Part shown: positions 36,476 to 45,073 of the stretch, piece after piece
Layout: every line of letters starts with the position of its first letter
Numbering within the stretch: the first letter of the stretch is position 1
From: Photobacterium angustum
GTDB lineage: Bacteria > Pseudomonadota > Gammaproteobacteria > Enterobacterales > Vibrionaceae
Reading direction: 5' to 3'
Assembly (NCBI RefSeq): GCF_002954615.1
Contig: NZ_MSCJ01000003.1
Location: forward strand, 1,240,001-1,304,000
Length of the DNA stretch: 64,000 nucleotides
Program-made: the position numbers and the translations under genes
Notes under the pieces: generated by a model
Seen by the model: only the letters and a program-made list of their open reading frames with translations
Told to the model about the DNA's origin: nothing
Database searches by the model: none

Positions 36476-37549
36476 TTGAACAAATTGAAACCGTTATTCT
36501 CATTGAAAACTCGCTATAAACAGCTTTGTTTGCCCATTTTTTTATTCTCAATAATACCCAGTATTAGCCAAGCTGAACCCGTGAGCGACACGAGTACTGA
36601 TCCCGACAATCAATCAAGCATGGCAGATTGGGTTGATGACTCACACCAATCACTCACCGACACCGTTCATGATATTGGCGAATACCTTGACGAAAGCTTA
36701 GCTAAAGACGAGGACGAAGGTGCACTAACCAATCGAAGCTATTTACGTATTCGTAACCGCTTGGCCTATTCATACCGCGGCAAAGTTGATAATGACTTCA
36801 AAGTTTATTTTAAACTTGACCTGCCCCATGTGAAACGAGACTGGAAACTGATCATTGATTCAGAGCCCGGCGACTTTGATAGCCTTGAAAATAAGCAACG
36901 TGGTATTGCCACAGGCAACAAAACCACATCTGGCGATACCGTTGGTGCATTTCGCCTTCAAGATGCCCATTTTGGAAACTGGAATTCAGATTTTGATATT
37001 GGTATTAAATTAAAGCTTCCGCTTGATCCTTTCACAAAAATGCGATTTACACGCGTTGATCCTATTAGTGAAAACTGGACAACCCAACTAGAACAGCAAG
37101 TCTTTTATTACCACTCAAAAGGGTTAGGTTATCTAAGTGCACTTAGTGGCTATTACGCAATAAACCCTGAACACTCGAAAATATTCAAAACTACGACGAG
37201 TGCACAGTACTTAAAAGAAGACGACAAATGGGAACTGTTGCAGCAATTTGAATTGTTCCATCGCTACGACGATAAAAATCTATTCGAATACTCAACAGGG
37301 ATCAGTGCTGATACTGGAGAAAATAAAGAAGTCACAAACTATTGGGTATCTGCAAAGTGGACTAAACGTATTTACAAACATTGGCTATATTTAGGTGTTC
37401 GTCCGCAGCTAGAATTTCCTCGAGAATACAACTATCACGCTAACCCAGGCGTTATGATTGAGCTTGAAATGTTCTTCTCTAAAAACAGAAAAATTGATCG
37501 CTTAGGTCGTTACATTCCTAAACCTACCCTGCCGGAGACACAAGACTAA
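36476..37549 (+). CDS. Probable outer-membrane beta-barrel protein of unknown function
   Basis: This 357-residue exported protein has a signal peptide (cleavage after SISQA, about residue 32), an acidic linker (about 33-85) and then many alternating, aromatic-rich strands such as FKVYFKLDLPHVKRDWKLIID and HWLYLGVRPQLEFPR. Conserved-looking pieces include RSYLRIRNRLAYSYRG. This is barrel-like, but I cannot name a family. The start is TTG after AAAGGAAG; no ATG or GTG lies near. A hairpin follows. It is probably a single gene. Confidence 0.65.
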   Translation: MNKLKPLFSLKTRYKQLCLPIFLFSIIPSISQAEPVSDTSTDPDNQSSMADWVDDSHQSLTDTVHDIGEYLDESLAKDEDEGALTNRSYLRIRNRLAYSYRGKVDNDFKVYFKLDLPHVKRDWKLIIDSEPGDFDSLENKQRGIATGNKTTSGDTVGAFRLQDAHFGNWNSDFDIGIKLKLPLDPFTKMRFTRVDPISENWTTQLEQQVFYYHSKGLGYLSALSGYYAINPEHSKIFKTTTSAQYLKEDDKWELLQQFELFHRYDDKNLFEYSTGISADTGENKEVTNYWVSAKWTKRIYKHWLYLGVRPQLEFPREYNYHANPGVMIELEMFFSKNRKIDRLGRYIPKPTLPETQD

Positions 37550-37566
37550 TAATGGTATGTCTATAG

Positions 37567-37593
37567 CGATGAAGCATAAATATTGCTTCATCG
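37567..37593 (+). terminator. Hairpin after the outer-membrane-like gene
   Basis: CGATGAAGCA (37567-37576) pairs perfectly with TGCTTCATCG (37584-37593), loop of seven. No T run follows. Confidence 0.55.
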
Positions 37594-37702
37594 TTACCAT
37601 CAAACTATGAACAACGACACAAAATCTTATTATCGCACTTCACTCTCATCACCAACTGGAATAATTTAACAACTAGGCAACAATTTCGCTTAGGAGTGTA
37701 TT

Positions 37703-37984
37703 ATGTTTCATTTAAAGAAAGTGATCTTCTCTGTATTGTTCCATTTCTATCAGTTTTTTAGAGTTAGTTATCCGCTATGGATAATGATTTCATCTCTTGG
37801 TGTCAGTCTGGGTTTAATATTACTTCTTTCTGGTGAAAATCATTTTCAACAAGGTATTAGTGCTATAACCAGTTTCAGTCTCATCAGTATCTATCTGATA
37901 ACGCTGAAGCACTTTTATTCAAAATTATTAAACTGGAGTGATACTCGCTCTTCGAAAGAGATCATTGTATCGCTTAAGCAATAG
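37703..37984 (+). CDS. Small two-span membrane protein, unknown function
   Basis: This 93-residue protein has hydrophobic segments at about residues 24-43 (YPLWIMISSLGVSLGLILLL) and 50-68 (ISAITSFSLISIYLITL). It starts after a strong AGGAG site. I recognise no family. Confidence 0.6.
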   Translation: MFHLKKVIFSVLFHFYQFFRVSYPLWIMISSLGVSLGLILLLSGENHFQQGISAITSFSLISIYLITLKHFYSKLLNWSDTRSSKEIIVSLKQ

Positions 37985-38145
37985 TGCATTTAGTTTATCG
38001 CTTAAAATACTCACATTATCAACCACTATGGCATTGGTTACGCTTTCATTAAGGATATAGCTATAATATACCCATAAAGAATTATAAGAATTTTGCTTGT
38101 AGCTTTATAAACCACAGCAAAATTGAACATATAGCTGAGTATATT

Positions 38146-38466
38146 ATGAATAAATATTTACCATTCATTGGCTTATCTTTATTGATTGCAGGTTGCGCGA
38201 CACAAACTGTACCGCAGCCTGAGCCACAAGTGATCACAAAAATCGTAAAACAAGATACAGCGCCAGCAGAAAAAAAAGGTTATGACGATGGTTGTAAAAA
38301 TGCTATGGAAGCACAGTTTTTACCATCCAAAGATATAGTAAATAGCTATGACACTGTAAATAGAGTGGCATACCTAAAAGGCTGGGAAAAAGGTTATAAA
38401 CAGTGTGTTATTGGTTTAGGTCCAGTTAGAATCAACAGTTCTATGCCAGCGGGTCAAACAAAATAA
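38146..38466 (+). CDS. Small putative lipoprotein
   Basis: This 106-residue protein has a lipoprotein signal ending in the lipobox LIAGC (Cys17), followed by a Pro/Gln-rich linker. The mature part holds two related segments, EKKGYDDGCKNAM and YLKGWEKGYKQCV, each with a GY/GW-x-x-G-C-like pattern; the two cysteines could form a disulphide. Unknown function. A hairpin follows. Confidence 0.65.
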   Translation: MNKYLPFIGLSLLIAGCATQTVPQPEPQVITKIVKQDTAPAEKKGYDDGCKNAMEAQFLPSKDIVNSYDTVNRVAYLKGWEKGYKQCVIGLGPVRINSSMPAGQTK

Positions 38467-38478
38467 CATTTGCATTCA

Positions 38479-38500
38479 GGGGCTATATTTAATTAGCCCC
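38479..38500 (+). terminator. Hairpin terminator after lipoprotein gene
   Basis: GGGGCTA (38479-38485) pairs with TAGCCCC (38494-38500), followed by TTATATT. Confidence 0.6.
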
Positions 38501-38526
38501 TTATATTAGCTGTGTTAAATCAATCA

Positions 38527-39186
38527 TTACATAACATTTGCTTGTTCTTCAATTCGTTGAACTAAGCCCACAGGTAATTTTAATGCTTCAGCTAATGCGT
38601 CGAGGTAAGCACGCTCTAAGAAGTGATCGACATCAATAGCCAATAAGGTAACTAAATAAACTTCAGAAGCTTGCTCTAAACCACTAACTTGCGCTGCAAT
38701 CACCTGAGGATCTAACGGCGCATTTAGCCAGCGAACAATCACAGTTTCAATATCATGGGTGATCCCATTTTCAATCATCCATTGTGCTATCGCTGTTTTT
38801 TCTTGCTCGTCAATATGACCATCAGCTTTTGCTGCAAAGATCATTGCTTGAACTAGTAAATCTTGGTTTGTTTTTAGCTGAGTATTTTGAGTAATAGCTG
38901 GCTGCGAGTCCATTGCCGTATTAGAGGCATGTGATGACTCTTGCGACCACTTTTTATAAGCCTGATAAGCTACAGTGCCAATCACTGCAGTACCACCAAT
39001 TAAGGCAGCTTTACCACCATATTTCTTTGCTAATTTACGACTTTTTTTATTACCTAATAATGCGCCGACTACTCCACCGGCCGTCGCGCCTTTTAATAAA
39101 TCAGAGGTGCTAGAGCTCGATGTGGTTTTTCCCTTATCCATATAATTACTGGCTTGATTTATTAGCTGATCGAATAAACCTTTCAT
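38527..39186 (-). CDS. DUF533 (YebE-like) inner-membrane protein
   Basis: This 219-residue protein has a Gly/Ala/Lys-rich N-terminal third with LKGATAGGVVGALLGN and a hydrophobic segment AALIGGTAVIGTVAYQAY, then a TerB-like helical domain (about residues 100-215) containing FAAKADGHIDEQEKTAI, whose acidic loop DGHIDEQE is typical. This matches the DUF533/YebE family. Its function is not established; E. coli yebE belongs to an envelope-stress regulon. ATG 39186 is used, seven bases after GGAG. Confidence 0.83.
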   Translation of the reverse strand: MKGLFDQLINQASNYMDKGKTTSSSSTSDLLKGATAGGVVGALLGNKKSRKLAKKYGGKAALIGGTAVIGTVAYQAYKKWSQESSHASNTAMDSQPAITQNTQLKTNQDLLVQAMIFAAKADGHIDEQEKTAIAQWMIENGITHDIETVIVRWLNAPLDPQVIAAQVSGLEQASEVYLVTLLAIDVDHFLERAYLDALAEALKLPVGLVQRIEEQANVM

Positions 39187-39356
39187 CGTCATTCTCCATA
39201 AAAAGGGCATATATTAATACTATGGAAAAAAAGATTAATTAAACAGCTTTAAAGCGTAAATCAATGTAAATTGACAGCCTTATTCACACAAGCAATTCAT
39301 TAATAGCAACTAATAGATATAATTAATAACTTTTTATGTATCTACTAAGCATAAAA

Positions 39357-39377
39357 AACGCTCTAGAATAGAGCGTT
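39357..39377 (-). terminator. Terminator of the ppiC gene
   Basis: AACGCTCTA (39357-39365), loop GAA, TAGAGCGTT (39369-39377). On the minus strand a T run (TTTTTATG) follows, so it serves the gene at 39409. Confidence 0.8.
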
Positions 39378-39408
39378 AATATAAATTAAAACTAGTTCGA
39401 TAAATACA

Positions 39409-39735
39409 TTAAACTGTATAGAGAACTTTAATAATATGCCAACCAAATTTAGTTTTTACTGGTTCTGGAATTAATCCACGTAAATTATTATTTTTCTTTT
39501 TTAATGCTTCACTGGTACTGATTGCTTTGCCAGAAAAGACCGCTTTATCAAACTGCGGTACCATTGCTCCTTTACGGAACTCACCAAGATCTCCACCTTT
39601 TTTACCCGATGGACACGTTGAGTGTTTCTTAGCAAGATCTTGAAATTTTGCACCCTTTTTAAGCTGCTCTAGAATATCATCAGCCAATTCTTTGTGTTTC
39701 ACTAATATATGAAGTGCGTGTGCGCTAGAAGCCAT
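39409..39735 (-). CDS. ppiC: Parvulin-type peptidyl-prolyl isomerase (PpiC) with an insertion
   Basis: This cytosolic parvulin has [19 protein letters not shown] at the start, [17 protein letters not shown] in the middle and [11 protein letters not shown] at the end, all as in E. coli PpiC. It catalyses cis-trans isomerisation of prolyl bonds. It is 108 residues against the usual 92-93: about 15 extra, mostly basic and polar residues ([17 protein letters not shown]) sit between FDKAVFSG and the last strand. The active-site residues on either side look intact. Single gene with its own terminator. Confidence 0.88.
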   Translation of the reverse strand: MASSAHALHILVKHKELADDILEQLKKGAKFQDLAKKHSTCPSGKKGGDLGEFRKGAMVPQFDKAVFSGKAISTSEALKKKNNNLRGLIPEPVKTKFGWHIIKVLYTV

Positions 39736-39979
39736 GGTGGGTTACCTATTTCATTACTTTTTATTGCGCAATTTTGCGATAAATACCTTAAACTAGCAAG
39801 CTATTCACGAAATTTGAATAAAATATAAACACGCCATTAATGCAATATTAATTCAACTATAACGGGATCATAATTTTCGAATAAAAGCTTAAAAATTTAA
39901 CGACTTAAGGTCACTATAAAGGTTATTATAATCGTCTCATTCACTTTCCATTCATGGTCGTTACGTTACAATTATAAAT

Positions 39980-40330
39980 ATGAAAATACGTCATAGATAT
40001 TTATATATAATCGGGCTTCTCGGATCGTTAACTTTCAGTGCGTTAGCAACGCCGATAACCCACGATGAAGAGCATCACGATGATGTAATGACAGCTGTCG
40101 AAAAAGGATTAATCAAGCCTTATTCAGCCCTTCAACATAAAGTCTCTCAACAGTTATCAGCACGTATAATTAAAGTAGAGCTCAACGAAGATAATGGTGA
40201 GTGGATCTATGAATTAAAGCTTATTGATACTGAAAACAATATAATAAAAGTTGAATATCAAGCTCAATCTTTACAAATGTTAAATATTAAAGGACGACAT
40301 TTAGAAAATGTCATCAGGGCTCCAAAATGA
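39980..40330 (+). CDS. Periplasmic PepSY-domain protein
   Basis: This 116-residue protein has a signal peptide (residues 1-23, ending FSALA) and one PepSY domain (about 30-112) with the pattern ARIIKVELNEDNGEWIYELKLIDTENNIIKVEYQA. It is the first gene of a three-gene operon with a response regulator and a sensor kinase (ATGA overlap with the regulator). PepSY proteins in such operons are thought to modulate the kinase in the periplasm; direct evidence is not visible here. Confidence 0.82.
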   Translation: MKIRHRYLYIIGLLGSLTFSALATPITHDEEHHDDVMTAVEKGLIKPYSALQHKVSQQLSARIIKVELNEDNGEWIYELKLIDTENNIIKVEYQAQSLQMLNIKGRHLENVIRAPK

Positions 40331-40986
40331 AAATTCTTGTTGTAGAAGACGAAGTAACTTTAGGCGAACAAATTATCGCTGGTTTAGAACAAAGCGGTTG
40401 GGTGGCAGAGCTTTCATGTGATGGTATTGATGCCCTTTATCGTGCAACATCAGAACCTTGGGATGCTATTGTTTTAGATTTGGGTCTTCCTAAACTTGAT
40501 GGTATTACCGTATTAAAAGGTATTCGTGAAGAAAATGTAAACTGCCCTGTCGTTATTTTAAGTGCGCGTAATGAACTCACACAACGTGTCGATGGTTTAA
40601 ATGCAGGTGCTGATGATTATCTAACTAAACCTTTTCAGATGGTGGAATTAGTCGCTCGAGTTAGAGCCCAACTACGCCGTTCAACAGGTAATGCCTCTCC
40701 TGTTATTCAAGCAGGTAATCTAAGCCTTGATACACGTACATCCAAGGTAACTTGGGAAGGTCAAATCATTGATCTTACAGCACTTGAATTCAAAGTGCTG
40801 TCTTACCTCATGCATAACACTGACAAGGTTATTTCGCGAACAGAATTAGTTGAACATATTTATAAGCAAGATTTCGATCGCGATTCAAACACAATTGAAG
40901 TATTCATTGGCCGTATTCGTCGAAAAATTGGCAATGACGTAATAAAAACAGTTCGCGGTCTTGGATATCGGATTAATGCGAATTAA
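40327..40986 (+). CDS. OmpR-family response regulator (CarR/VprA-like)
   Basis: This 219-residue regulator has an N-terminal receiver (phospho-acceptor Asp51 in AIVLDLGLPKLDG, switch Lys in YLTKPF) and a C-terminal winged helix (TALEFKVLSYLMHN...RTELVEHIYKQDFDRDSNTIEVFIGRIRRKIG). The sequence and the PepSY/regulator/kinase order resemble the V. cholerae CarRS (VprAB) system, which adjusts lipid A and polymyxin resistance, and QseB/PmrA more broadly. The link to CarR is by resemblance from memory only. Confidence 0.88.
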   Translation: MKILVVEDEVTLGEQIIAGLEQSGWVAELSCDGIDALYRATSEPWDAIVLDLGLPKLDGITVLKGIREENVNCPVVILSARNELTQRVDGLNAGADDYLTKPFQMVELVARVRAQLRRSTGNASPVIQAGNLSLDTRTSKVTWEGQIIDLTALEFKVLSYLMHNTDKVISRTELVEHIYKQDFDRDSNTIEVFIGRIRRKIGNDVIKTVRGLGYRINAN

Positions 40987-42313
40987 TAAGCGGAAAAAAG
41001 GCCAGCCAAGTATTCGTAATCGCCTATTAAGTGCTGCTGCAATATGGCTATTAGCGATCACACTAACGGCTGGTTATCTTGTGCCAAGCTTTATTAAAAG
41101 CTACCTCATTGACCAAGAAAAGACTCAGCTTTATTTATATCTTGATCAAATTACAGCGCTCGTCGACATTGATGCGCATGGTCGCGTATATCTTGATGGT
41201 CGATTATCAAACCCACGATTTAATTCCCCTTATAGCGGTTTGTATTGGTCACTCCAACTAAACAACCAACATCTACGTTCACGCTCGTTATGGGATACCA
41301 CCATTTCAGGGAATAACGAAGAGGGGTTTGAAGGTCCTAATAAACAATCCTTAATCGTGGTTAAACGTAAATTTTTACTGCCTGATAGTGATTATCCAGT
41401 CGAACTATCTGTTGCTGTCAATCAGGATAGATTACTCAAAACCTTGCAACAGCTAACGCGAGGTTTATGGTTAATTTTAACCATTATGGCAATTGGTATT
41501 CTTACGCTTACGACGCTACAAGTCAGTTGGTCACTGTGGCCTCTGCGTAAATTACGTCGTAATTTAAAGCTAGTGCGAGAAGGACATTCTACGGAGCTAA
41601 CAGGGTTATATCCTGTTGAGATACAACCCGTTATTGATGACCTAAATGCCTTACTCTTCCACTATCAAGAGCTATTATTGCGCGCACGTAATCATTCAGG
41701 CAATTTATCTCACGCACTTAAAACACCCATTGCTATTTTGAATAATGAAGTCGCGTTACTCGATGAACCAACAAAAGCCAAGCTGGTACCGGCTCTCCAA
41801 CAGTTGCAACAGCACATTGATTATCATTTAGGTCGTGCTCGTATGGCTGGCGCTGTTAACATTTTAGCGGCAAAAACAGCGGTTTCTAGTCGAGTAGATG
41901 CGATCTCCTTAGCAATGGATAAGGTTTACGCAAATCGAGAGCTGATCTTAGTTAACGAACTTGATAGCAGTGTGATGGTTGCTGTAGAAAGCAGTGATCT
42001 TGATGAGATGATCGGTAACTTAATCGAAAACAGCTATAAATGGGCTAACTCTTTGATTCGCGTCTACCAAGAGTCCAGCCAATCAGGACAAATTACCCTT
42101 GTCATTGAAGATGACGGCATTGGTATTGCTGAAGAAAAATGCAAACAAGTACTTAACCGTGGAGTGCGACTAGATGAAAGCACCCCAGGAACAGGGCTTG
42201 GATTAAACATAGTAAATGAACTAGCGCATAGCTATCGTGGGGATTTAATTTTAAGTAAGAGCCAGCGCGGGGGCTTGAAGGCAAGCCTTACTTTACCTGT
42301 GCCTAGAAACTGA
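40976..42313 (+). CDS. Sensor histidine kinase of the PepSY operon
   Basis: This 445-residue membrane kinase has two transmembrane segments (about 20-41 and 163-183) enclosing a periplasmic sensor of about 120 residues. A HAMP-like linker follows, then the phospho-acceptor His246 in LSHALKTPIAIL and ATPase boxes NLIENSYKWA, DDGIGI and GTGLGLNIV. The start is ATG 40976, overlapping the regulator gene by 11 bases. It presumably phosphorylates the regulator encoded upstream. The signal is unknown; CarS/PmrB-type kinases are the nearest comparison. Confidence 0.88.
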   Translation: MRINKRKKGQPSIRNRLLSAAAIWLLAITLTAGYLVPSFIKSYLIDQEKTQLYLYLDQITALVDIDAHGRVYLDGRLSNPRFNSPYSGLYWSLQLNNQHLRSRSLWDTTISGNNEEGFEGPNKQSLIVVKRKFLLPDSDYPVELSVAVNQDRLLKTLQQLTRGLWLILTIMAIGILTLTTLQVSWSLWPLRKLRRNLKLVREGHSTELTGLYPVEIQPVIDDLNALLFHYQELLLRARNHSGNLSHALKTPIAILNNEVALLDEPTKAKLVPALQQLQQHIDYHLGRARMAGAVNILAAKTAVSSRVDAISLAMDKVYANRELILVNELDSSVMVAVESSDLDEMIGNLIENSYKWANSLIRVYQESSQSGQITLVIEDDGIGIAEEKCKQVLNRGVRLDESTPGTGLGLNIVNELAHSYRGDLILSKSQRGGLKASLTLPVPRN

Positions 42314-42316
42314 AAA

Positions 42317-42341
42317 AACCCTGCTAGTTACTGGCAGGGTT
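42317..42341. terminator. Hairpin terminator between kinase gene and minus-strand gene
   Basis: AACCCTGC (42317-42324) pairs with GCAGGGTT (42334-42341). The T run (TTTTTTC) lies on the minus strand, so it best serves the gene at 42406 but may also stop the kinase transcript. Confidence 0.65.
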
Positions 42342-42405
42342 AAACACACTCATATCGCAAAATCACAAATTGACCCACCAAACCATTCAACAAGATTGAT
42401 GATAG

Positions 42406-42699
42406 TTATAAATCTCGCATTAAGATTTCATAATCTTCTTGCGCCGACTCAATAAGGTGTTCGAGCTCTTTCGCGTCTTGGTTTCTAAGATCTAGTTGCC
42501 AATTGATTTTTGATTCATCTCGGCAGACTAATAATGTTTTTGTTCCGGTCTTGCTAAACCATAATTGTGAGAATTCAGCTTCTTGCTCTGCATTATCCTC
42601 AAGAATATTAACGCGCAACTTACCCGTTGGAATTACGCTAATATGAGCATGCCGCTGATTTTTGCCTAATAAGGTAAAATCTCGTTGTTCCACTAACAT
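42406..42699 (-). CDS. Small hypothetical protein
   Basis: This 97-residue soluble protein has a beta-rich first half (HISVIPTGKLRVNILED, TKTLLVCRDE) and an acidic helical tail (KELEHLIESAQEDYEILM). I recognise no family. A perfect AGGAGG lies eight bases before ATG 42699, so it is strongly translated if transcribed. A terminator follows. Confidence 0.65.
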   Translation of the reverse strand: MLVEQRDFTLLGKNQRHAHISVIPTGKLRVNILEDNAEQEAEFSQLWFSKTGTKTLLVCRDESKINWQLDLRNQDAKELEHLIESAQEDYEILMRDL

Positions 42700-42944
42700 C
42701 ACATCATCCTCCTAGTGTGGCCGTACTCAGAGTCTCTTCAATAATTGCACAATAAATAACCGACTTTTTAAGTGTAGATGCTTTACACAATATATTTTAT
42801 AAGAATGTAATATTAATATAATTGTCATATAGGCCGTTTTAAACATAATGCCATCATATGCTTAACAACAAGAATCTACGACTATAGAAACCAAAGAGTA
42901 CACAGTGATATAGTAAATAAAACAGAATAGGAAGCTGATAATAA

Positions 42945-43952
42945 ATGATAGATTTTCGTTCAGATACGGTAACTCGCCCTTCTCCCTCAATGCGTCAAGC
43001 GATGTCCCAAGCACTCGTTGGTGACGATGTTTATAGTGACGATCCAACCGTTAATGATTTAGAACTTTTTGCAGCGGAACGCCATGGATTTGAAGCCGCA
43101 CTTTTTTGTACTTCTGGCACTCAAGCTAATTTACTAGCATTATTGGCGCATTGTGAACGTGGAGATGAATATTTATGTGGTCAACAGGCACATAATTATA
43201 AATTCGAAGGCGGTGGTGCAGCAGTTTTAGGTTCGATCCAACCTCAACCAATAGAAAATGCTGCTGACGGTACACTTCCGTTTGAAAAATTAACGGCCGC
43301 AATTAAACCTGACGATCCTCATTTTGCCCGCACAACACTTTTAAGTCTCGAGAACACCATCAATGGTAAAGTGTTACCACTAACCTACCTTCAACAAGCG
43401 CGTGAATTTGTTGATCAGCATAACCTAAAACTTCACCTTGATGGTGCGCGTGTTTATAACGCAGCCACCGCACTTAATGTCGATATTACAGAAATTGTTA
43501 AATACTTTGATTCTTTCACCATTTGTTTATCAAAAGGTCTAGGTGCGCCGATTGGATCGCTATTACTGGGTGATCAAGCACTAATAGCCAGAGCTCGTCG
43601 ATGGCGTAAGGTTCTTGGTGGTGGCATGCGCCAAGCAGGAATCATTGCAGCTGCGGGTAAAATTGCACTAACCGAAAATACAGGACGTTTAGTCGATGAC
43701 CATTGCAATGCTAAATACTTAGCAGAACAATTAAATACAGTGAATGGTTTTGAAGTAAACACGAGTCACGTACAAACAAATATCTTATTTGCGAAAGTCG
43801 ATAGCAAGATAGATCAAACCCAATTAGCGACAACATTAAAAGCACAAAACATTTTGATCTCAACAGGAAACCCATTGCGATTTGTCACTCATTTAGACAT
43901 TACAAAAGACGATATTGATCTTTTTATTACCGCATTAAAAGCCGCTGTCTGA
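42945..43952 (+). CDS. ltaE: Low-specificity L-threonine aldolase
   Basis: This 335-residue PLP enzyme of the beta-eliminating lyase fold cleaves L-threonine and L-allo-threonine to glycine and acetaldehyde. Markers are MIDFRSDTVTRPSPSMRQAM at the start, FCTSGTQANLLAL for PLP binding, LHLDGARVYNAA for the PLP aspartate, and the PLP lysine in TICLSKGLGAPIGS (Lys197). Single gene ended by a strong terminator. Confidence 0.94.
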   Translation: MIDFRSDTVTRPSPSMRQAMSQALVGDDVYSDDPTVNDLELFAAERHGFEAALFCTSGTQANLLALLAHCERGDEYLCGQQAHNYKFEGGGAAVLGSIQPQPIENAADGTLPFEKLTAAIKPDDPHFARTTLLSLENTINGKVLPLTYLQQAREFVDQHNLKLHLDGARVYNAATALNVDITEIVKYFDSFTICLSKGLGAPIGSLLLGDQALIARARRWRKVLGGGMRQAGIIAAAGKIALTENTGRLVDDHCNAKYLAEQLNTVNGFEVNTSHVQTNILFAKVDSKIDQTQLATTLKAQNILISTGNPLRFVTHLDITKDDIDLFITALKAAV

Positions 43953-43966
43953 TCTTTCATCTCTCC

Positions 43967-43999
43967 CCCACACAATATTACAATCTGATCTTGTGTGGG
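43967..43999 (+). terminator. Rho-independent terminator of ltaE
   Basis: CCCACACAA (43967-43975) pairs perfectly with TTGTGTGGG (43991-43999), followed by CTTTTCTTCTTT. Confidence 0.9.
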
Positions 44000-44168
44000 C
44001 TTTTCTTCTTTATCTCTTTTATTGCCACTATCAAAACCTTTTTACAAATAACGATTATCTTTATGGGTATATATTTTTAAGATACTCAACTTTTACATGA
44101 TTTTTTGATACCTGCCTCACTTTCTTTAACTTGAACCTTTGCAACCCTATTCCCACTCATTTAGCTTA

Positions 44169-44219
44169 TGCAAATATTAATGATAATTAGTTTCATTATC
44201 ATATGGTTTTATATTTGCA
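44169..44219. repeat. Nested inverted repeat upstream of the ABC ATPase genes
   Basis: Outer arms TGCAAATAT (44169-44177) and ATATTTGCA (44211-44219) enclose inner arms ATGATAAT (44180-44187) and ATTATCAT (44195-44202). It ends 11 bases before the ATG at 44231. It could fold as a 5'-leader hairpin or bind proteins. Confidence 0.6.
44179..44197. promoter_or_regulatory. Putative Fur box
   Basis: AATGATAATTAGTTTCATT matches the Vibrio Fur consensus AATGANAATNATTNTCATT at all defined positions but one (G for T at the twelfth). A frame shifted by three bases (44182-44200) matches 15 of 19 bases of the E. coli consensus GATAATGATAATCATTATC. Confidence 0.6.
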
Positions 44220-44230
44220 GGGAGAGCATC

Positions 44231-45073
44231 ATGGAACAAGCGTTTCATTCAGACCCAATACTGAAAGTACGTGATCTCGAAGTCACCTACATTACAGACA
44301 ATGGCGACTTTAAAGCCGTAAAATCAGTAAGTTTTGATATCGGTAAAAGTGAAATATTCGGCTTAGCGGGTGAATCAGGATGTGGTAAAAGTACTATCGC
44401 TTTTGCTATTAATCGCTTACATAAGCCGCCAGCACTTATCACTAAAGGAAGTATTGAATTCGACGGTACAAACCTTATCGCATTAACTGAACAACAAATG
44501 GGTGTTGTTCGCTGGAAAGACATTGCCATGGTATTCCAAAGTGCAATGAACTCACTAAATCCCGTACTGCCTATTCAAGAGCAATTTGCTGACGTAATGC
44601 GCCATCACCTTGGCTACAGCAATGAACAAGCAAAAGAACGCGCAGAAAAGCTATTAGATCTGGTTAATATCCCTCGCGAACGTTTATCTGAATATCCACA
44701 CCAATTTAGTGGTGGTATGCGTCAAAGACTCGTTATTGCGATTGCGCTGTGTCTAAACCCAAAACTTATCGTTATGGACGAACCAACCACTGCGCTTGAT
44801 GTTGTTGTTCAACGTGAAATTTTGCAGCAAATTTATCAACTACGTAAAGAATTCGATTTCTCTGTTTTATTTATTACTCACGATCTTGCGCTTATGAGTC
44901 AACTTTGTGATCGCATTGCCGTAATGCGATACGGTGAAATTGTTGAAGTCAATCAAGCACGTGAAATACGTAACAATCCTCAACACCCATACACCCAAAA
45001 GTTATGGGCATCATTCCCTAACATTCATGAAGATGCGCCACACGTTTCTATCTCAGCAGAGGAAATATCGTAA
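44231..45073 (+). CDS. Peptide/oligosaccharide-type ABC transporter ATPase (first of a pair)
   Basis: This 280-residue ATPase of the OppD/DppD type has Walker A LAGESGCGKST, Q-loop VFQSAMNSLNPVLP, signature FSGGMRQRLVIAIAL, Walker B LIVMDEPTTALD and H-loop THDLALMSQ, with a shortened C-terminal NPQHPYTQKLWASFP substrate-class motif. I chose ATG 44231, after GGAGAG, over an upstream frame-open ATG at 44168 inside the inverted repeat. The chitobiose-type ATPases of Vibrio are similar. No permease or binding protein gene is nearby. It overlaps the next gene by one base (TAATG). Confidence 0.86.
   Translation: MEQAFHSDPILKVRDLEVTYITDNGDFKAVKSVSFDIGKSEIFGLAGESGCGKSTIAFAINRLHKPPALITKGSIEFDGTNLIALTEQQMGVVRWKDIAMVFQSAMNSLNPVLPIQEQFADVMRHHLGYSNEQAKERAEKLLDLVNIPRERLSEYPHQFSGGMRQRLVIAIALCLNPKLIVMDEPTTALDVVVQREILQQIYQLRKEFDFSVLFITHDLALMSQLCDRIAVMRYGEIVEVNQAREIRNNPQHPYTQKLWASFPNIHEDAPHVSISAEEIS

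Noticed and set aside
42862..43047. 61-codon minus-strand frame overlapping the start of ltaE
   Set aside because: Overlaps a clear gene start and looks like chance hydrophobic sequence.
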